Shown one piece after another: positions 46,268 through 58,744 of a DNA stretch of 64,000 nt. Positions within the stretch are counted from its first letter, which is position 1. Each line of letters begins with the position of its first letter. The translations under genes were made by a program, and so were the position numbers. Under the pieces are notes generated by a model. It made no database searches. It was not told where the DNA came from and was given only the letters and a program-made list of their open reading frames with translations. This stretch comes from Rhodamnia argentea (Eukaryota; Streptophyta; Magnoliopsida; Myrtales; Myrtaceae): contig NC_063155.1 in NCBI RefSeq assembly GCF_020921035.1, forward strand, positions 23,429,294 through 23,493,293, in the 5' to 3' direction.

Positions 46268-49004
46268 TCATGTTGAGGCAGCCGACGGCATCGCATGACG
46301 AGCCACAAATGATTCGACAAGCGGGTTTACAAGATGGGGCGCTTCGTCCTTCGTATGTGTTACAAGAGAAAAAAAGAAGCTAGTCAGAATGTTTGCAGAA
46401 ATGATCATCAAGTGTCGAGCAAAAGCACAGAACCAGTCAAGTTTCAGCACCAAATCGCAAAGGGAAAATGCCCACAGAAGCTCAATAGAACCTCCACGTT
46501 AGGGAGAGAGAGATAGAGAGAGACCTGAGGACAGTGACCGACATCAGGGAGCACCACGAAGTCTTCCACAGAGTCGAAACTCTCAAAGGCTCTTCCAAGC
46601 TCAATGGGTTCCCATGGATCCTTGTCTCCCCATGCTATCAGAACAGGACACTGACAACGAGAAGCGACCATAAGAGGAGCTTTTAAGTATCATCGCAATC
46701 TCTATCTCTCGATAGACGACACTGCATAGCTTTTGAGATCGTGGTTGAAAAGCAAACAGACCTTCACTTGCGGCAGTAGTTCTTCCGGAAGCGGACCACC
46801 TGAGTAACAAATGAATTCGAGAAAGACATCAACGGCACCGGACTCGAGTCCTGGTTGAAGGATCTTCTGAACTAATTCATCAGTCACTTGGGAGGTGTCA
46901 TGGTAGCACTGTGACAAAGTTCATCGGAGAAAGCACCCAACTTAGTGAAAAAAGATGAGGCAAAATGCTTTCATTCTGCACTGTCATGGACTCGGTGCAA
47001 TTTGCACTTTTTTACCTGGCAAAGGATACTTTTCACAGACTCCGGTGTTGCAACAGAATTGAAGAAGAATTTCCCTACCATTGTATTTCTGCCACAACGG
47101 TAACTCGCTTCAGAAATTGAAGACAATCAGCAAGAGCTTAAAGGTTCCAAGAAGGGACAATAAGTTTCACCTCAGCAAGTTCTGGAATGATCTGATCAGA
47201 GGTCTTCCATACCATGGCTGCTTCTTGATATGAAGCATCCGAAGAGAGATGTTCAGGATGACGATGCCCCTGCATATCTGCGGCTGCATCACCGCTGCTT
47301 GAAGGCCAACAACTCCTGCAATCAGATGGAGAACAGAATCGATGAGCGAGAACGTATACTAAGCGTACAAATGAGTTGTAATTTAGGTCTCTATTATCAA
47401 GTTTGCATATGCTGAACCATGAGATATCTGAAGAATGGGGCATAATGTAATGCGTCATGAAAAGTACTATATTACTAGTAAAATTAAAATCTTTACATCT
47501 CATAATCATCCATCACATCCCCGAAGAGCAACTTATCCTCTGATCCTTTTGTTTTCAGATACAAGAATGGAGTTACAAGTCGTAAACGGAAACCAAGCCC
47601 AACCGAACTAGCTATAGGCTAAAGCTCGTTACCTCCAATGGAGTTGCATATAAGAAATGCTTTATCTTTGACCACTTCAACGCTGAAGTTGTTTATCTGT
47701 GTTGCCCACCTCTCAAATGTGTAAAACAAATCATCACCGAAATCGCGAGGATTTGGTTTGTCGGAGTATCCATAACCGATCAGATCGATGGCGTATACCC
47801 TGTGCGATTTTGCAAGAACTGGAATGTTTTTCCTCCAATGGTCACTGGGCAAAAGGACAGACACATCAGCAACAGACGCATCAATCTGACTCGAGAGATA
47901 AAAGAACGTATCCTTAAAATACACAACTAAATGGCATTCGAATGTTTGTACTTCTTCTACTATGAAGCATAGGAGATCCGCCCCACCTGATATTAAACCA
48001 GTGTAACTAAATTTCAAGAGTTCCAAGTAGAGTCTACATGAAGCAAACGTCCCCTCGCTTACTCATTGCATCTAAGGTTCCACAGTCTAATCAAGAAATA
48101 GATGGCCATACCCAATCTTGCCACTACTAACAAAACAATCAGCCTTCACTCAAGGTTTTACAGAAATTGTCAGATGAGACTCTGCCATAGTAACACCAGC
48201 AACATCACAGAAGGAATTTCAAGCTTACGTAGAAGAACGAACAAAAATGGGAACAAAGCAATCAATACCCAACTTCGTCACTACTAATAAACTTTCGCTT
48301 ACGTTTTACAGAAACTATCAGGTGAGACTCCGCCATAGTAACACCAGCGACATCACAGAAGGAATTTCAAGCTTACGTAGAAAAAGGAACACAATGGGAA
48401 CAAATGTAGACACAAAACAGAGCAATGTCAAGCGATCAAAGCAATGAATACCTAGCACATAGTTTGTCTGATAATGAAATGTGAACGGTATAGACCTGTT
48501 CGCTCCAAAACCATGAATCAGAACCAAAGCGGGTCCGCTGTCTCCACAACACTGATACCGAATCGAATGGCCCCTCCAACGCCATATTCTAGAACAGAGC
48601 ACAGAAGGCAAGCAAAAGAGACGACTTTTCAGATACTTTAAACACGAAAGACGAACCGAAAATTCACACCCCGCGACGATTGGTGTCACAAAAGCGACCC
48701 GCGTTCGTGGATTCCGTGTTACTCACCGGCTCTGGACTTCGGGCTGTGGTGGGTGTGGGGTGTTGTAGTCTTCGACTAGGTCCTGGGTCGTGTACTCGTT
48801 GAGGACAGCATTTGACAAGGAGGAGCTCGAAGGAACGGAAGCGCGACGTCGGTAACGGACGGCGATCAGCTCCCGAGAGCGGACGGTTTTGCCGGAGGAT
48901 GAGGAAGGAGCGACCGTGCTCGACCTCCTCCGCCGGTGGGATGGATCGAATGGGAACTTCAGCTCCGTCGAGAAGTGCAGTGTGGGGGAGCTGATGCTCG
49001 CCAT
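46268..49004 (-). CDS. Alpha/beta hydrolase, probably plastid-targeted
   Basis: This serine hydrolase belongs to the plant chloroplast group around pheophytinase and chlorophyll dephytylase; the substrate is not known from sequence. Exons on the minus strand, in order, are 49004-48727, 48588-48496, 47844-47633, 47315-47171, 47088-47016, 46908-46762, 46650-46525 and 46348-46268. All are in phase, total 384 residues. Residues 1 to about 60 are rich in Ser, Thr and Arg with few acids, fitting a transit peptide. The hydrolase fold follows: oxyanion-site HGFGAN (118-123), AIDLIGYGYSDKPNPRDFG, the nucleophile elbow CNSIGG with Ser192, LIAWGDKDPWEP with the likely acid Asp327, and VGHCPQ with His355. 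So the full catalytic triad is present. The start is the MASISSP methionine; an upstream in-frame ATG at 49091 would precede the transit peptide with unlike sequence. Intron 2 holds a tandem duplication. Confidence 0.9.
48105..48410. repeat. Two-copy tandem duplication in a hydrolase intron
   Basis: Two copies of about 150 bases share phrases such as 'gccatagtaacaccagc' and 'cacagaaggaatttcaagct' (offset 148). They differ by small indels, so the duplication is not very recent. Confidence 0.75.
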
Positions 49005-49547
49005 GCCCTTCGACACTTCCAGGGAGAGGGAGGGAGAGAGAGAGGCGTTTCGTTTCGAGGGGTGGCCGTGAAGAGGGTCAAAGTCAAACAATCAGTGGTC
49101 GGGAATTCTGCAAGCTCAACGTTCTACCGGATCCACGTAGCACGGTTTTGTCCTTTCCAATTTGTGTTCTTTTTCTCTTTTCTCAAAATAAGAGACTTTT
49201 ATAGTCTTTATTGGAAAATTTAACTCTAGCTAATTTAACTTTCAAAATATATAAATTATGCATAGCAAGAGAACAATCAATGCATCATAAATCGTAAATT
49301 TTTTTAATAATATAGGTACTTATTAGCAAAACCTTTTTTGTTTAAAAGGGTCGGAAGTCACTTGCTAAATACTCGTGCAAAAAAAAAAAAATTATCGGCC
49401 TACTTTTCGTATGATTACTGTATTATGAGAACTTTTGTTTTCTAAGCATGATTAACGAATGCCTCGACAGCACCCTTTTTGTTGTACTAATTTGTGTAAT
49501 AAACCATGTAATGAGTAACTTGGAAATTAAAATCATTCTTTTCTTTC
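49005..49547. other. Hydrolase promoter side
   Basis: GA-rich leader-like sequence (49018-49045) lies upstream of the minus-strand hydrolase start. AT-rich spacer follows. No other gene is seen. Confidence 0.45.
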
Positions 49548-50170
49548 TTGGAAAAAGTGTCGAGAAAGTCCTAAACATATTGCGTTTGTACCAATTTAGT
49601 CCTAAACCTTTTATTGGTGTCAATTTAGTCATAAATCTTTTGAATTTATACCAATTCAGTCCTAAAACTTTTATTGATGCCAATTCGGTCTTAAACCTTT
49701 TACATTTGTGATAATTAAGTCCTAAACCTTTTGCATTTGTGTCAATGAGTCAATCTGGCCAATTTTTACAGGAAATCGCTGACGTGGACGTTGGCGATCC
49801 CACCTAGATCCGGGCAAGGTTGCCGGTCACCCTCGCCGACCAAACCCTAAATTTCAACAAAAAAGAGGAAAAAAGAAAAAATAATTGAAACATAAGTTTT
49901 AAAAAAAATATTATTAAATAATGGCCACGTCAACGCCGGTCGCCCCGCATGGCATCACCGGTGTCCACGTCAGCAATTTCCAGCCAAAATTTACGGGATT
50001 GACTCAATTAATACGAATGCAAAAGGTTTAAGATTTAATTGGCACAAATGCAAAAAATTTAAGACCGAATTGGCACAAATGCAAAAAATTTAAGATTAAA
50101 TTGGCATAAAAGGTTCGGGATTGACTTGGTACCAATACAATAGGTTTAGGACTTTTTGGACACTTTTCCC
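49548..50170. mobile_element. Mutator-like TIR element, copy 4
   Basis: It starts TTGGAAAAAGTGTCGAGAAA and ends ttaggactttttggacactt then TTCCC, giving long terminal inverted repeats. The sub-terminal phrases 'ccaatttagtcctaaacctt' occur three to four times. Flanking target duplication is only partial (ctttctt on both sides). No coding capacity. Confidence 0.8.
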
Positions 50171-51182
50171 TTTCTTAATATGTATGATAGCAATTGAGAT
50201 TTTGTTAAGTTCTATTTCTTGAGAAACCCTTTTAACATTCTTTTTTATGATCCGGTAAAATGTATTGGACGAGCTATCATGACTATTGAGCATATTCTGT
50301 ATATTACCCTATAGGACCACATACTTAGGTGCCCGTACATTTATTTCATGTGCATAATATGAAATGAAGATTAATTCGATAATTAAAGAGGAGTGTATGC
50401 CATCCATCAACTTACCGGGCAAAGAGGTTCTTAGGGCATATGATGATCAAGGTAGACCTTAATTAGGCTTAAATGGAGAATTAAGTATAGGTTGGACCGA
50501 ACCAACCTAACTTGCGCCCTGGATATTTGGTGGGGTCTAGTGGTGACAATAGGTCGGGCAAAATTATCGTGCCGCCTCGTGGCCTTCACGTGCCTTGGGG
50601 TTGCGTCGGATTGAGATGTGACATGTCGAGCCAGCCCCATTGGGCACCCCCTAGTAGTGGTGATCAAAACTGCGCCGCCCCAAAACATCACACGCGACAC
50701 GCGTCCTTTCTAATTATATGTTTTAATGAGTAATAGCACGTGGAAGCGCAATAACATTTTCGTAACATCCCATACGAGAAATTGCGCGAGCTTAATCGTT
50801 ATACATATGCCTTGTCATATTAAACGCGACTAGTTAGTAGCTGCCATCTTCATCCAGTAGTCAAGCAAATTCAATACATTACGAAAATCATGGGAAGAAA
50901 GTCGGGTCAACTAGCACCACCAGCCCAAAGGGCAGCCTATTACATTCACCAAACCACCATCTAACTCAGGGATTGATGGCCTCCGGTACACAGCATCTTT
51001 TCAGGCAAATCCTTACCCCTTTCAATGATCACATACACGGGTAATGACAATAACATGCTTTCGTTTGTCATGCAAAATAACTACATGCACTTCAGCACAT
51101 ATACCCTCCTCTCTTCTCATTGTGCTATCATCAATGTGACAAAAGCCTTTAACGGTAAATGATGGAAATCGGATATTAGGTA

Positions 51183-51301
51183 GAATCGACAAATGAGTGT
51201 AATTGACAAGTGAGTATAATCGAGAGGTGGATATAATCAGCAACCGGGTATAATCGATAAGCAGGTATAATAGATAGGTTGGTATAATCAGCAATGTAGA
51301 T
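51183..51301. repeat. 17-bp minisatellite, seven units
   Basis: There are seven consecutive 17-base units of the type taatcgataagcaggta. Each starts taat (first unit gaat) and ends gta, ata or similar. Units differ at 3-7 positions. The Tyr/Leu/Ile-rich minus-strand frame over it comes from the repeat. Confidence 0.85.
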
Positions 51302-51880
51302 GTTACTTTCAAGCCCAGTTTAGTAATTTCACATTTTTTTTCACATCCAACACGCAGCCAAACCGCATAGAAATCAATCAAACACTTTCTAGACATGTAA
51401 GAACTCATCAAGACAAGTCATATTATCACAATATCTCAATACGTCATTATTGAAGTTTATGCATACTTATCATCAAATTCAAACTAAATTAACAAATATC
51501 AACCAACCGAGGCAAGAAAACTATGTAGATCAATCTAATTTAGCCTCTAGGGTTTTCACTTATCTTGAATAAAAAGTCTGAGCCACATGCTTTAATCAAA
51601 TTGCGAACTCTTGAAAGCTAGAATTTTTTTTTTTTTTTAAGCTTCAGCAAGACAAGAATGGAATCTTTGCTTTTATTAAGAGAATCGGAAAGTAATAGTA
51701 GGAGGAGAAGCGACGGGTGATCTCTTTTTTTGTGCAATACGGGTAAGCTTAAAAACATAAAAAGATCTATTTGTAATGCAAAGGAGAAATGAATTTAGTA
51801 GATTACTCAAAGAGTTATTAAGAGATCAGGTCAAATAACCAAGGTTAAAGTAATAATAACCTTGAGTTGGAAACACTAGG

Positions 51881-51883
<3 letters not shown>

Positions 51884-51913
<30 letters not shown>
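51884..51913. repeat. (AG)n microsatellite
   Basis: About fifteen AG units. Confidence 0.9.
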
Positions 51914-51916
<3 letters not shown>

Positions 51917-53214
51917 ATGTTCCAATCCAAAAGCTACAAATGGCCTAATGTGAGTAGCCGTAATGAGATGCATGAATGAGGACTCAAGCTTATCGAGAGC
52001 GTTAATGCTAAAGAGATGTTCAAGTAGAAAAGTCACAAGTGGCATAATCATACGGTTCCAAAGTAAACATTTTGATAAGTTACCAAGATGTGTATTATAT
52101 AGGTACGTAAACAAGAAAATCGTTGTCCGTTCTAAACATTGGTAAATCAGAAAAATATTTTGAACCCACTAAATTCATCAGTGAAAAATAACAAATGCTA
52201 GGAAAATCTCAACTCAATAAATTTCAAAACTTAAAAATCATTGAATGCGTTTGGAGTGTATCAGTCCCCTTCAACAGATACTATGGCGGTAAATCAACTA
52301 TTGTCACTCTACACTATTAATGCACATGTTGGCTTCTATCAATCTAATCTTAAAGCATCGCATCCGGGTGACTCCGATTGCCGAAAATAATCCTTCGCAC
52401 TTTTCTCACGTGACAAAATTAATGACCCACATGAGATTCCATGCATCCCAACCAAAACTCCAAGTTAATTAACACTTTACTTTACATCCTAAATATTATT
52501 ATCAAACACAGAAATTTCAGATGTCATAAAAAGAATCGGACCGAACAAGGAATTGGACCGAATCGGCCGAAAATTTGGAACCGGTGAATATCGATCCCTT
52601 TCCGGTTTCAAGAGTGGACCCACCCATTTGGACCGGAACGATTTTCTTTAAGTCGCACTATAAATTTTTCAAAACTCTAATTATCATTCTTTTATCACTT
52701 AGAGTATGAGACTCAGTCACGCTCATGGAGCATTTTTTTTTATGGATTAATATTAAAGTTTCTAAGTTGGAGATGGCTCGTGGATCTTTTATAGACTTGG
52801 TTAGATTCAAAGCTTGAGAAGTTAATTTATTTTAGTGGCTCATGAGCTCTCAAGCCATTTTGCTTGCCCTTTTTATTCATGAGAATAGGAGATTAGTGTT
52901 CATTTATCCTCAGTAGATTTACTTGCTTGGTTGCTTGCTCATGCGAACTCGTGACAAACTCTTTTTCACGTGAAATATGTAAATGTAGGCTGTGAATGCA
53001 TTTGGAGTGAAGCTTGCGAACATTTTGGCAAACTCTTGTTGTGATTGTTATGATCGGAAACTTCGTGCCAAACTCACAGAATTGGTTCTTAATAGTCATT
53101 CATCGAGATGATGATCATCATGCTTAGCTTAGAACGAGCTTGTTCTATTAACATCACTCGTGCAGTAGTTTAAACTATGCAACAACACTTGTAGTCTTAT
53201 AGGAATAGGAGGAA

Positions 53215-53400
53215 AGGAGTTATGGCCGGTTCCTAGATCCAACCAAACCGGTTTTCGGGTGGGTCCAGGATTAGGTGGGCTAATTCCCAGTTCCACAAAC
53301 CGAGAACCAATCCTTTCAATCCGGATCCCGATTCCAAGATAGGAATCAGTCCACCCCGAAATCGATAACCCCTTATCTCTAATCTGGACTAAGACCTGAA
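53215..53400. repeat. GGTTCC-family repeat
   Basis: It has GGTTCC and its complement GGAACC-like words with the end phrase 'cgataaccccttatctc', in line with members at 5100-5170 and 25205-25800. Confidence 0.5.
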
Positions 53401-53500
53401 TTGGAAGGATTTTGAGCCGGACTTTAGGTTTCCACTCTTGCCGGCGCTTGGATAGAATATTATTAAACCCAGTTGATATTAAGAAGACCGGCTCAATAGG

Positions 53501-56500
53501 CGCTTGATTGCTTACCACTAAGATCCCTTATCTCCTTAAACTACAAAGAATGTCGGTATGTCCTCAAGCGTTTCAACAGTGCTTTTTGTCATACAAACAT
53601 TATAAACCTAAAGTATTCTCTCGTGTTTCCAAAACCACCCCTCCGTCGCATTCCTTTCGAAGCTCATCCAAAACGCTCCGTACAGCTTTGATTTGTCAAT
53701 TTAAACAGAGCTCCCATGTTATGGAATCCCCACCCGACTGACTTAGATTTGTTGTCCAGTCTCAATAATTATTTCCCCTATTGCTGCCGTTGGTGTTGCG
53801 GCCGAGCAGTTGGCAAGTACCTTTCCAAGTCACTCGCCCCCTCATCTAATCACTAACCTAATCAGCGGAGACTCGCGTCTTAACTCTGCGTCCCGAAAAC
53901 TTTTCGATACCCCGTGTTCGTACCGTGAATTTGATCTCTAGCAATCCTTTTCGATCGCCACGTGACTCTCGCGATCTAACCCGTTCTCATGTCGGCGGTC
54001 CTCTGCCGTGCCGAGCCCTCCCTTCCCTCTTTTACTCGAACGGGGGCGGCCCAAGCGGGAAATGTTTTGCGAACCGGGCAGCGGAATTCCGGTAAGGGGA
54101 AAGCCAATCTTCGGCTATTGATTAAACTTGGAAGGCATCGAAACCAACTTTAGATTTTCTACACCGGGAGATGGTCAATTCCACGAGTTTTCCCGTTGCG
54201 TCTATTTTTGGTGAGAAAGAGGAAGTCATCATTTTTTTTTCCTTTTTTTTTATGGGGGTACGTAATGGGAATGGTAGGTCGTTGATGCCGAGCCCCTTTG
54301 ACTTTTGGAGGTAACTTTGACCGTAGGTTGTCCGAGAGTTGACTGGTAGTCTACTCCCTATTGGTTGGTTCCTTTCCTTTTGCTCCATATCATCATTTGT
54401 TAAATTTTTTTTTTTTTGTAAAATTCGCTCGAAAACTCATAATTTGGGACGACCGAATCCTTCGCCTGGTCCCTCGTATACTTGCATTTATATGTATTCC
54501 CGCCCCGCCCCGCTTCCTTTGTTTTATTTTATTCTTATGGTACCTTAAATTTCACGAAGAATATAATACGTAGAGACGATTAAACAATGTTCTTATCGCG
54601 AATTTTTCTCGAATTAGTGTTATCATTACAGGCCTCTCAGAAGAAGGGTCCCAGATGGGAAGATAAATGACGAGATTAACGCGTACATAGGGGATACCGA
54701 AATTACTGGAAATGCCACTCGATGTGCGTTAATCTGAAATACCGGCAATAATTTACGTGATTGCTGAGTGCCGACGACACGATGTCAAAATTTTTACGCC
54801 TTCCATAATGGAAGCATCACCGGATGGATGGCTAGGATCTAATGCTTGTAATACGATGTCCCCTAACCGACGTACATTTCCGCGAGTCCCTTTCAGCTCC
54901 TTCTTTCCAAGTATAGAAAGCTCTTGGTCTTGTTAATTGAGAGTGAACATCCGGCAAGAAAATGACTTTACACGCGATCCACTCCCGGGACTTAAAGGGA
55001 GGCAATTTCCGATCGCCTCACCGATCGGACCCTGCTCCATTTCCGACCCTCCGGAAGTCCGGGAAACGGGTTTTCGACCGTGAACCCTAACGTACTTACG
55101 ATCCTGTCAATTCAGCTTTTGGAGAATAACAGAGTTCAAGAGGAGTCAGATTCTTCCAAACTACTATGAAAAATAAAAAATAAAAAATTGCCCTGGAAAT
55201 GTCAGTGTGCGCTTCCCCTTCTGGGGACGTGATCTCCAAGCATCAAAACCAGAAGCAGAGGGATGTCAAAGAAAGGTTGTTCTGTCTAACATATTCTGAC
55301 CCGTCCGGTTAGAACGTTTGGTTGGCCATTTCCAGGGGGGCCAACCGGACTCAGCCGGTAGTCCCCCCCGCAATCTACCGGTCAATCCTTGCGGCACCCT
55401 TGAGGCCCAAGGCCCATGTGGCGCTCCCTTACTGGTTCTGTTCAGTCCTCCGCGCCCTGCGGCCGACTGACATGTGTCGGTCACCCCCCGTTCCCCGTCG
55501 TATGACTCGGGACAAATATATTGAGAACCCGCACAGTGCAAGAGAGATCCTCCGACCTCTTTGAAGAGATCTCTCTTCGCTCATTCTTTTCTGGCTTCGC
55601 GACCCCCTGCAAATCATTTCCTTTTCGCCTTTTTATTCAGGACCCCATCTTGGTGATGATCATTGGTGTCATCATGTTCGAGACCCCCGAATGCATCGCC
55701 TGCGGAAAGAGAGAGCTCCAATGATGGCGGATTTTTTGCATGGTTTTTCTCGAATGCGGCTTTCTCATGGAGGTGAGTTGTCCATCTTTTTGCGCGCACC
55801 GGAAATTTAGCTTCTTGCTCTGTTTTCTTGCTCTGTTTCGCTCGACTTCGAATTCATGCGATGCGTTCATCACATTACACGTAAAGATAGCTGCTTATGC
55901 GAAGTTAATTTTTCCTCTGTCTTTTTGTTTTGGTCTCTTGCTTTGTGGTTCTGATGTTAATTCTTGCTAATTTTTAGATGGGTTGGAGTTTGCAACTCTT
56001 CCAGCTTTAACTCTGTCTGTAGCCTTCATAGATAATGTCTGGTTCATGGCCCTGCATGCTTGTTGGACTCCGAAGTTCATTCTTTTCTTTTCCCCTTGTC
56101 ACGAGATTGCAATGACGATTTATCGCGTTAACCAATAATCGCTAAACGATTCGCATCTGTAAAGTACATTATATCTGTCGAGCATCAGCCACCTGCATTT
56201 TGACCAAGTAAACTCATTTTCATGTCCATTTAAAGGTAGCAGACACGAATGTCTTAGGTTAAGGCTCCATTTAAGTTTGTGGCTGGGTTATCTGCCAAAG
56301 ACGCAGAAAATCAAAGCCCAACGTAAATATTGCTTGTAATTCCTATAGTATGAAACCCTGCTGTCCTGGGAAATAAAAGATAGAGACAAAGAATACCATA
56401 GATTTAACGGTTTTTTGCAATAGGTATGGCTGCAACCGAAAGGTCCAAAAGGAACACGTTAAAAAGGATTATAGCAAGCCAAAAACCTCAAAAAAAAAAA

Positions 56501-58744
56501 AAAAGAAGAAGAGGAAAAGTAGGGTGAAAAAACAGAGTAGAAGAGAAACAGAGCAGAACCATGTTATGTGTTCAGCCAAAATCAGGACCAATCCTTAATC
56601 ACAGGAATGACACAGAAGCCTGAGGAATCCGACTTCTGTAGACCGGTTCCCCGCTTCGTATATCTTGATTTCCATGAAACGGCGGCCTAGATTCAGACAT
56701 AGCAGGATTGAGTCAACTGAGCATGGATTGCCTGGAGGGAAAGAGTCTTTTTCGAGATATAATTAAGATGGTTTTAGTAAGTTCCATAAGGAAGTATAGC
56801 CAGAAAGAAGAAAGTAAGCTCTGTAGGCAATTGCCTTGTAGATTAGCATGGGGTCAAATTTCACCCAAAAAAAAAAAACCATGATGCAGCAATTCGTGTT
56901 CTCGTAGACATGCTAGTAAGGGATTAGATTTCAGCATCCGTCGCGAAGCTTCCACCACTACAATCGTCTTCTCACCGAGCTAAGAACATGACACTGCAAT
57001 ATTCAGATTAACCAAGGTTTTCATTCTTAACAAGCTCAGCATGTATTCGAGCGACATTTCGCGGCGTATATCGTAGAGTCGTCTTATTTAACCTAATTGA
57101 CTACATATCGAGAGACGATGGAACTTGCCGAATCTGAGAGAGAGAGAGAGAGAGAGTTTTTGATTTTTTTGGGCAGCTCTTCGTTTGGGAAAAGCTTTTT
57201 TTTTTCAGCTTAGGGGCATGCGTTGGGGGAACATGTCCTTTAGTTTCTTTACCAAGGATTAAAAGAGAAAAAAATAGTTTAGGGCATGGGTTGAGTGGTC
57301 AAACGAGCGGGGCGACGTTTTGCACTCGTCACTTTAATCTGTCTGGACGCCCCATTAAAATCAACCCCATCTACCAATCCCGTCCGCGTAACGAGACTGG
57401 TAGTTTCGTGAGCTTCTCTGGCTTCCCAAGCTTTTGAACCGAGGGTCGGATTTGATCATTGGAGTGAGGTCATAGCTACTGGCACATTATTGTTATCGGC
57501 CGTTCAATACCCCAGGAAAATAAAGAACTTCAAGAAAAGGTGGCCGCCCAGTGCGCTTCCCCCGCCGCCGCCCTACGCAGCGGCGGCGGCGGCCTAGTTG
57601 CTATTGTTTAGTGGGCCGGGCCTCGCCTCACCCCCCCGACCGTTTTTCTTGCTGTAGCCCGGCTCGGCCAGGACCAATCTGTCCTCCTCTGGACCACTCT
57701 CTCTTTTACATCTCTGTTACGGTCTTGAATGCCCTGGGTTTGGACATGAATTTTAAGCCCACCAGGCAATGCCGAGCCTAGAAATTTAGATGGACAGGCC
57801 CCGGATGAATAGTTTTAGGCTCGCTGTCAACCCGCCTGCCAAAACCCGACCGGAGGTCGCCCGCCGATCGGGTCTAATTACTCCTCAAGCACCAAAGTTT
57901 ATTACGCGTGTCGGTTATCGTACTAAAAGATGTGACCATGTACATGAGATTGTTTGAAACGATATAGTCACGAAGTATGCTTCGGCATAGACATAGTGGA
58001 TGAGTTAATGGACAATGAACGTCCTCCACACAAATGCAAGATGTCTGAAATAAAAAGAGTTGCTCTTTTTTCACAGGCTTCCTACGAATGGGTGAGACAT
58101 CAAGAGGAAGCTAATGGGTTCAACTCTACACTCTTGAAGATGGAGTTCAATGGGGGGAAATCTTGCACAAGTGTGCATGCTTTCCAAGGTAACTATAGGT
58201 TTCATTTCTTGTCCGTAGAAAATTTCTTCTGGGACAGATGAAGATTTTTCACATCTGCATGAATGTGTACTACGCTAGGTGAATGGTGAAGCTCTTTTAC
58301 TAGAAATGTTGATGACCCGAAATTACTATAGTGAGATTCGAATCCTATGTTCGATTAAAACCCTCGCGTAGCAAAGATAGTGGCGGCAAACATTGTTTGG
58401 CTACTTCAAAGAAGAATTATTCACACTCTTCATTCATTAAGTGTCTTCACCGTACTTAATCTAGATAAGAAGCTCTAGCTATATAGGCATGCAATCAAGT
58501 TGCTGTAAAGAGACAATAAGCATCCCTTCAAGGTGATCAATGTGATGAGTTTGCTGATAAGGGGATCCTGAAGGTTAACTTCAGAAGCGCTTAAAAAAAC
58601 CCAGATTACTTAGAGCCCCTAAGACACTATAACCGAAAATATTAGCACTAAAGCACCGTAATTCTCAAAAAATGTTCGACCATCCTCAAGAAAATAATTT
58701 ACCTACTAAGAGACTCTACTGATGTCGCCATATAACTATATAAG
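53501..58744. other. Intergenic, no supported gene
   Basis: The frames are short and unfamiliar. A perfect GC-rich hairpin is at 57562-57592, a (GA)n tract at about 57136-57156 and A- or T-runs at 54230-54252, 54403-54419 and 56489-56505. Frames at 55521-55724 and 57954-58241 look mildly coding-like but match no family I know. Confidence 0.45.
57562..57592. repeat. Perfect 11-bp GC-rich inverted repeat
   Basis: CCGCCGCCGCC (57562-57572) and GGCGGCGGCGG (57582-57592) are separated by nine bases. It could form a very stable hairpin. No flanking T-run suggests a bacterial-type terminator, and none is expected in a plant. Confidence 0.7.

Larger units (their letters stand above)
50171..53500. 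other. Repeat-rich intergenic region
   Basis: No gene is supported. It contains the 17-bp minisatellite (51183-51301), a poly(T) at about 51626-51639, an (AG)n microsatellite (51884-51913) and two GGTTCC-family blocks (52535-52640 and 53215-53400). Confidence 0.5.

Noticed and set aside
51183..51301. CRISPR-like array
   Set aside because: The 17-bp units are directly adjacent with no spacers and the genome is a plant nuclear one.
55521..55724. Frame with DPILVMIIGVIMFETPEC
   Set aside because: It is short and unrecognised, with no clear start or exon partner.
57954..58241. 95-residue frame with EEANGFNSTLLKMEFNGGKS
   Set aside because: It looks mildly protein-like, but I recognise no family and found no flanking exons, so it is not called.
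58325..58345. tRNA B-box-like phrase (gattcgaatcc)
   Set aside because: No matching acceptor stem, A box or cloverleaf could be folded around it.
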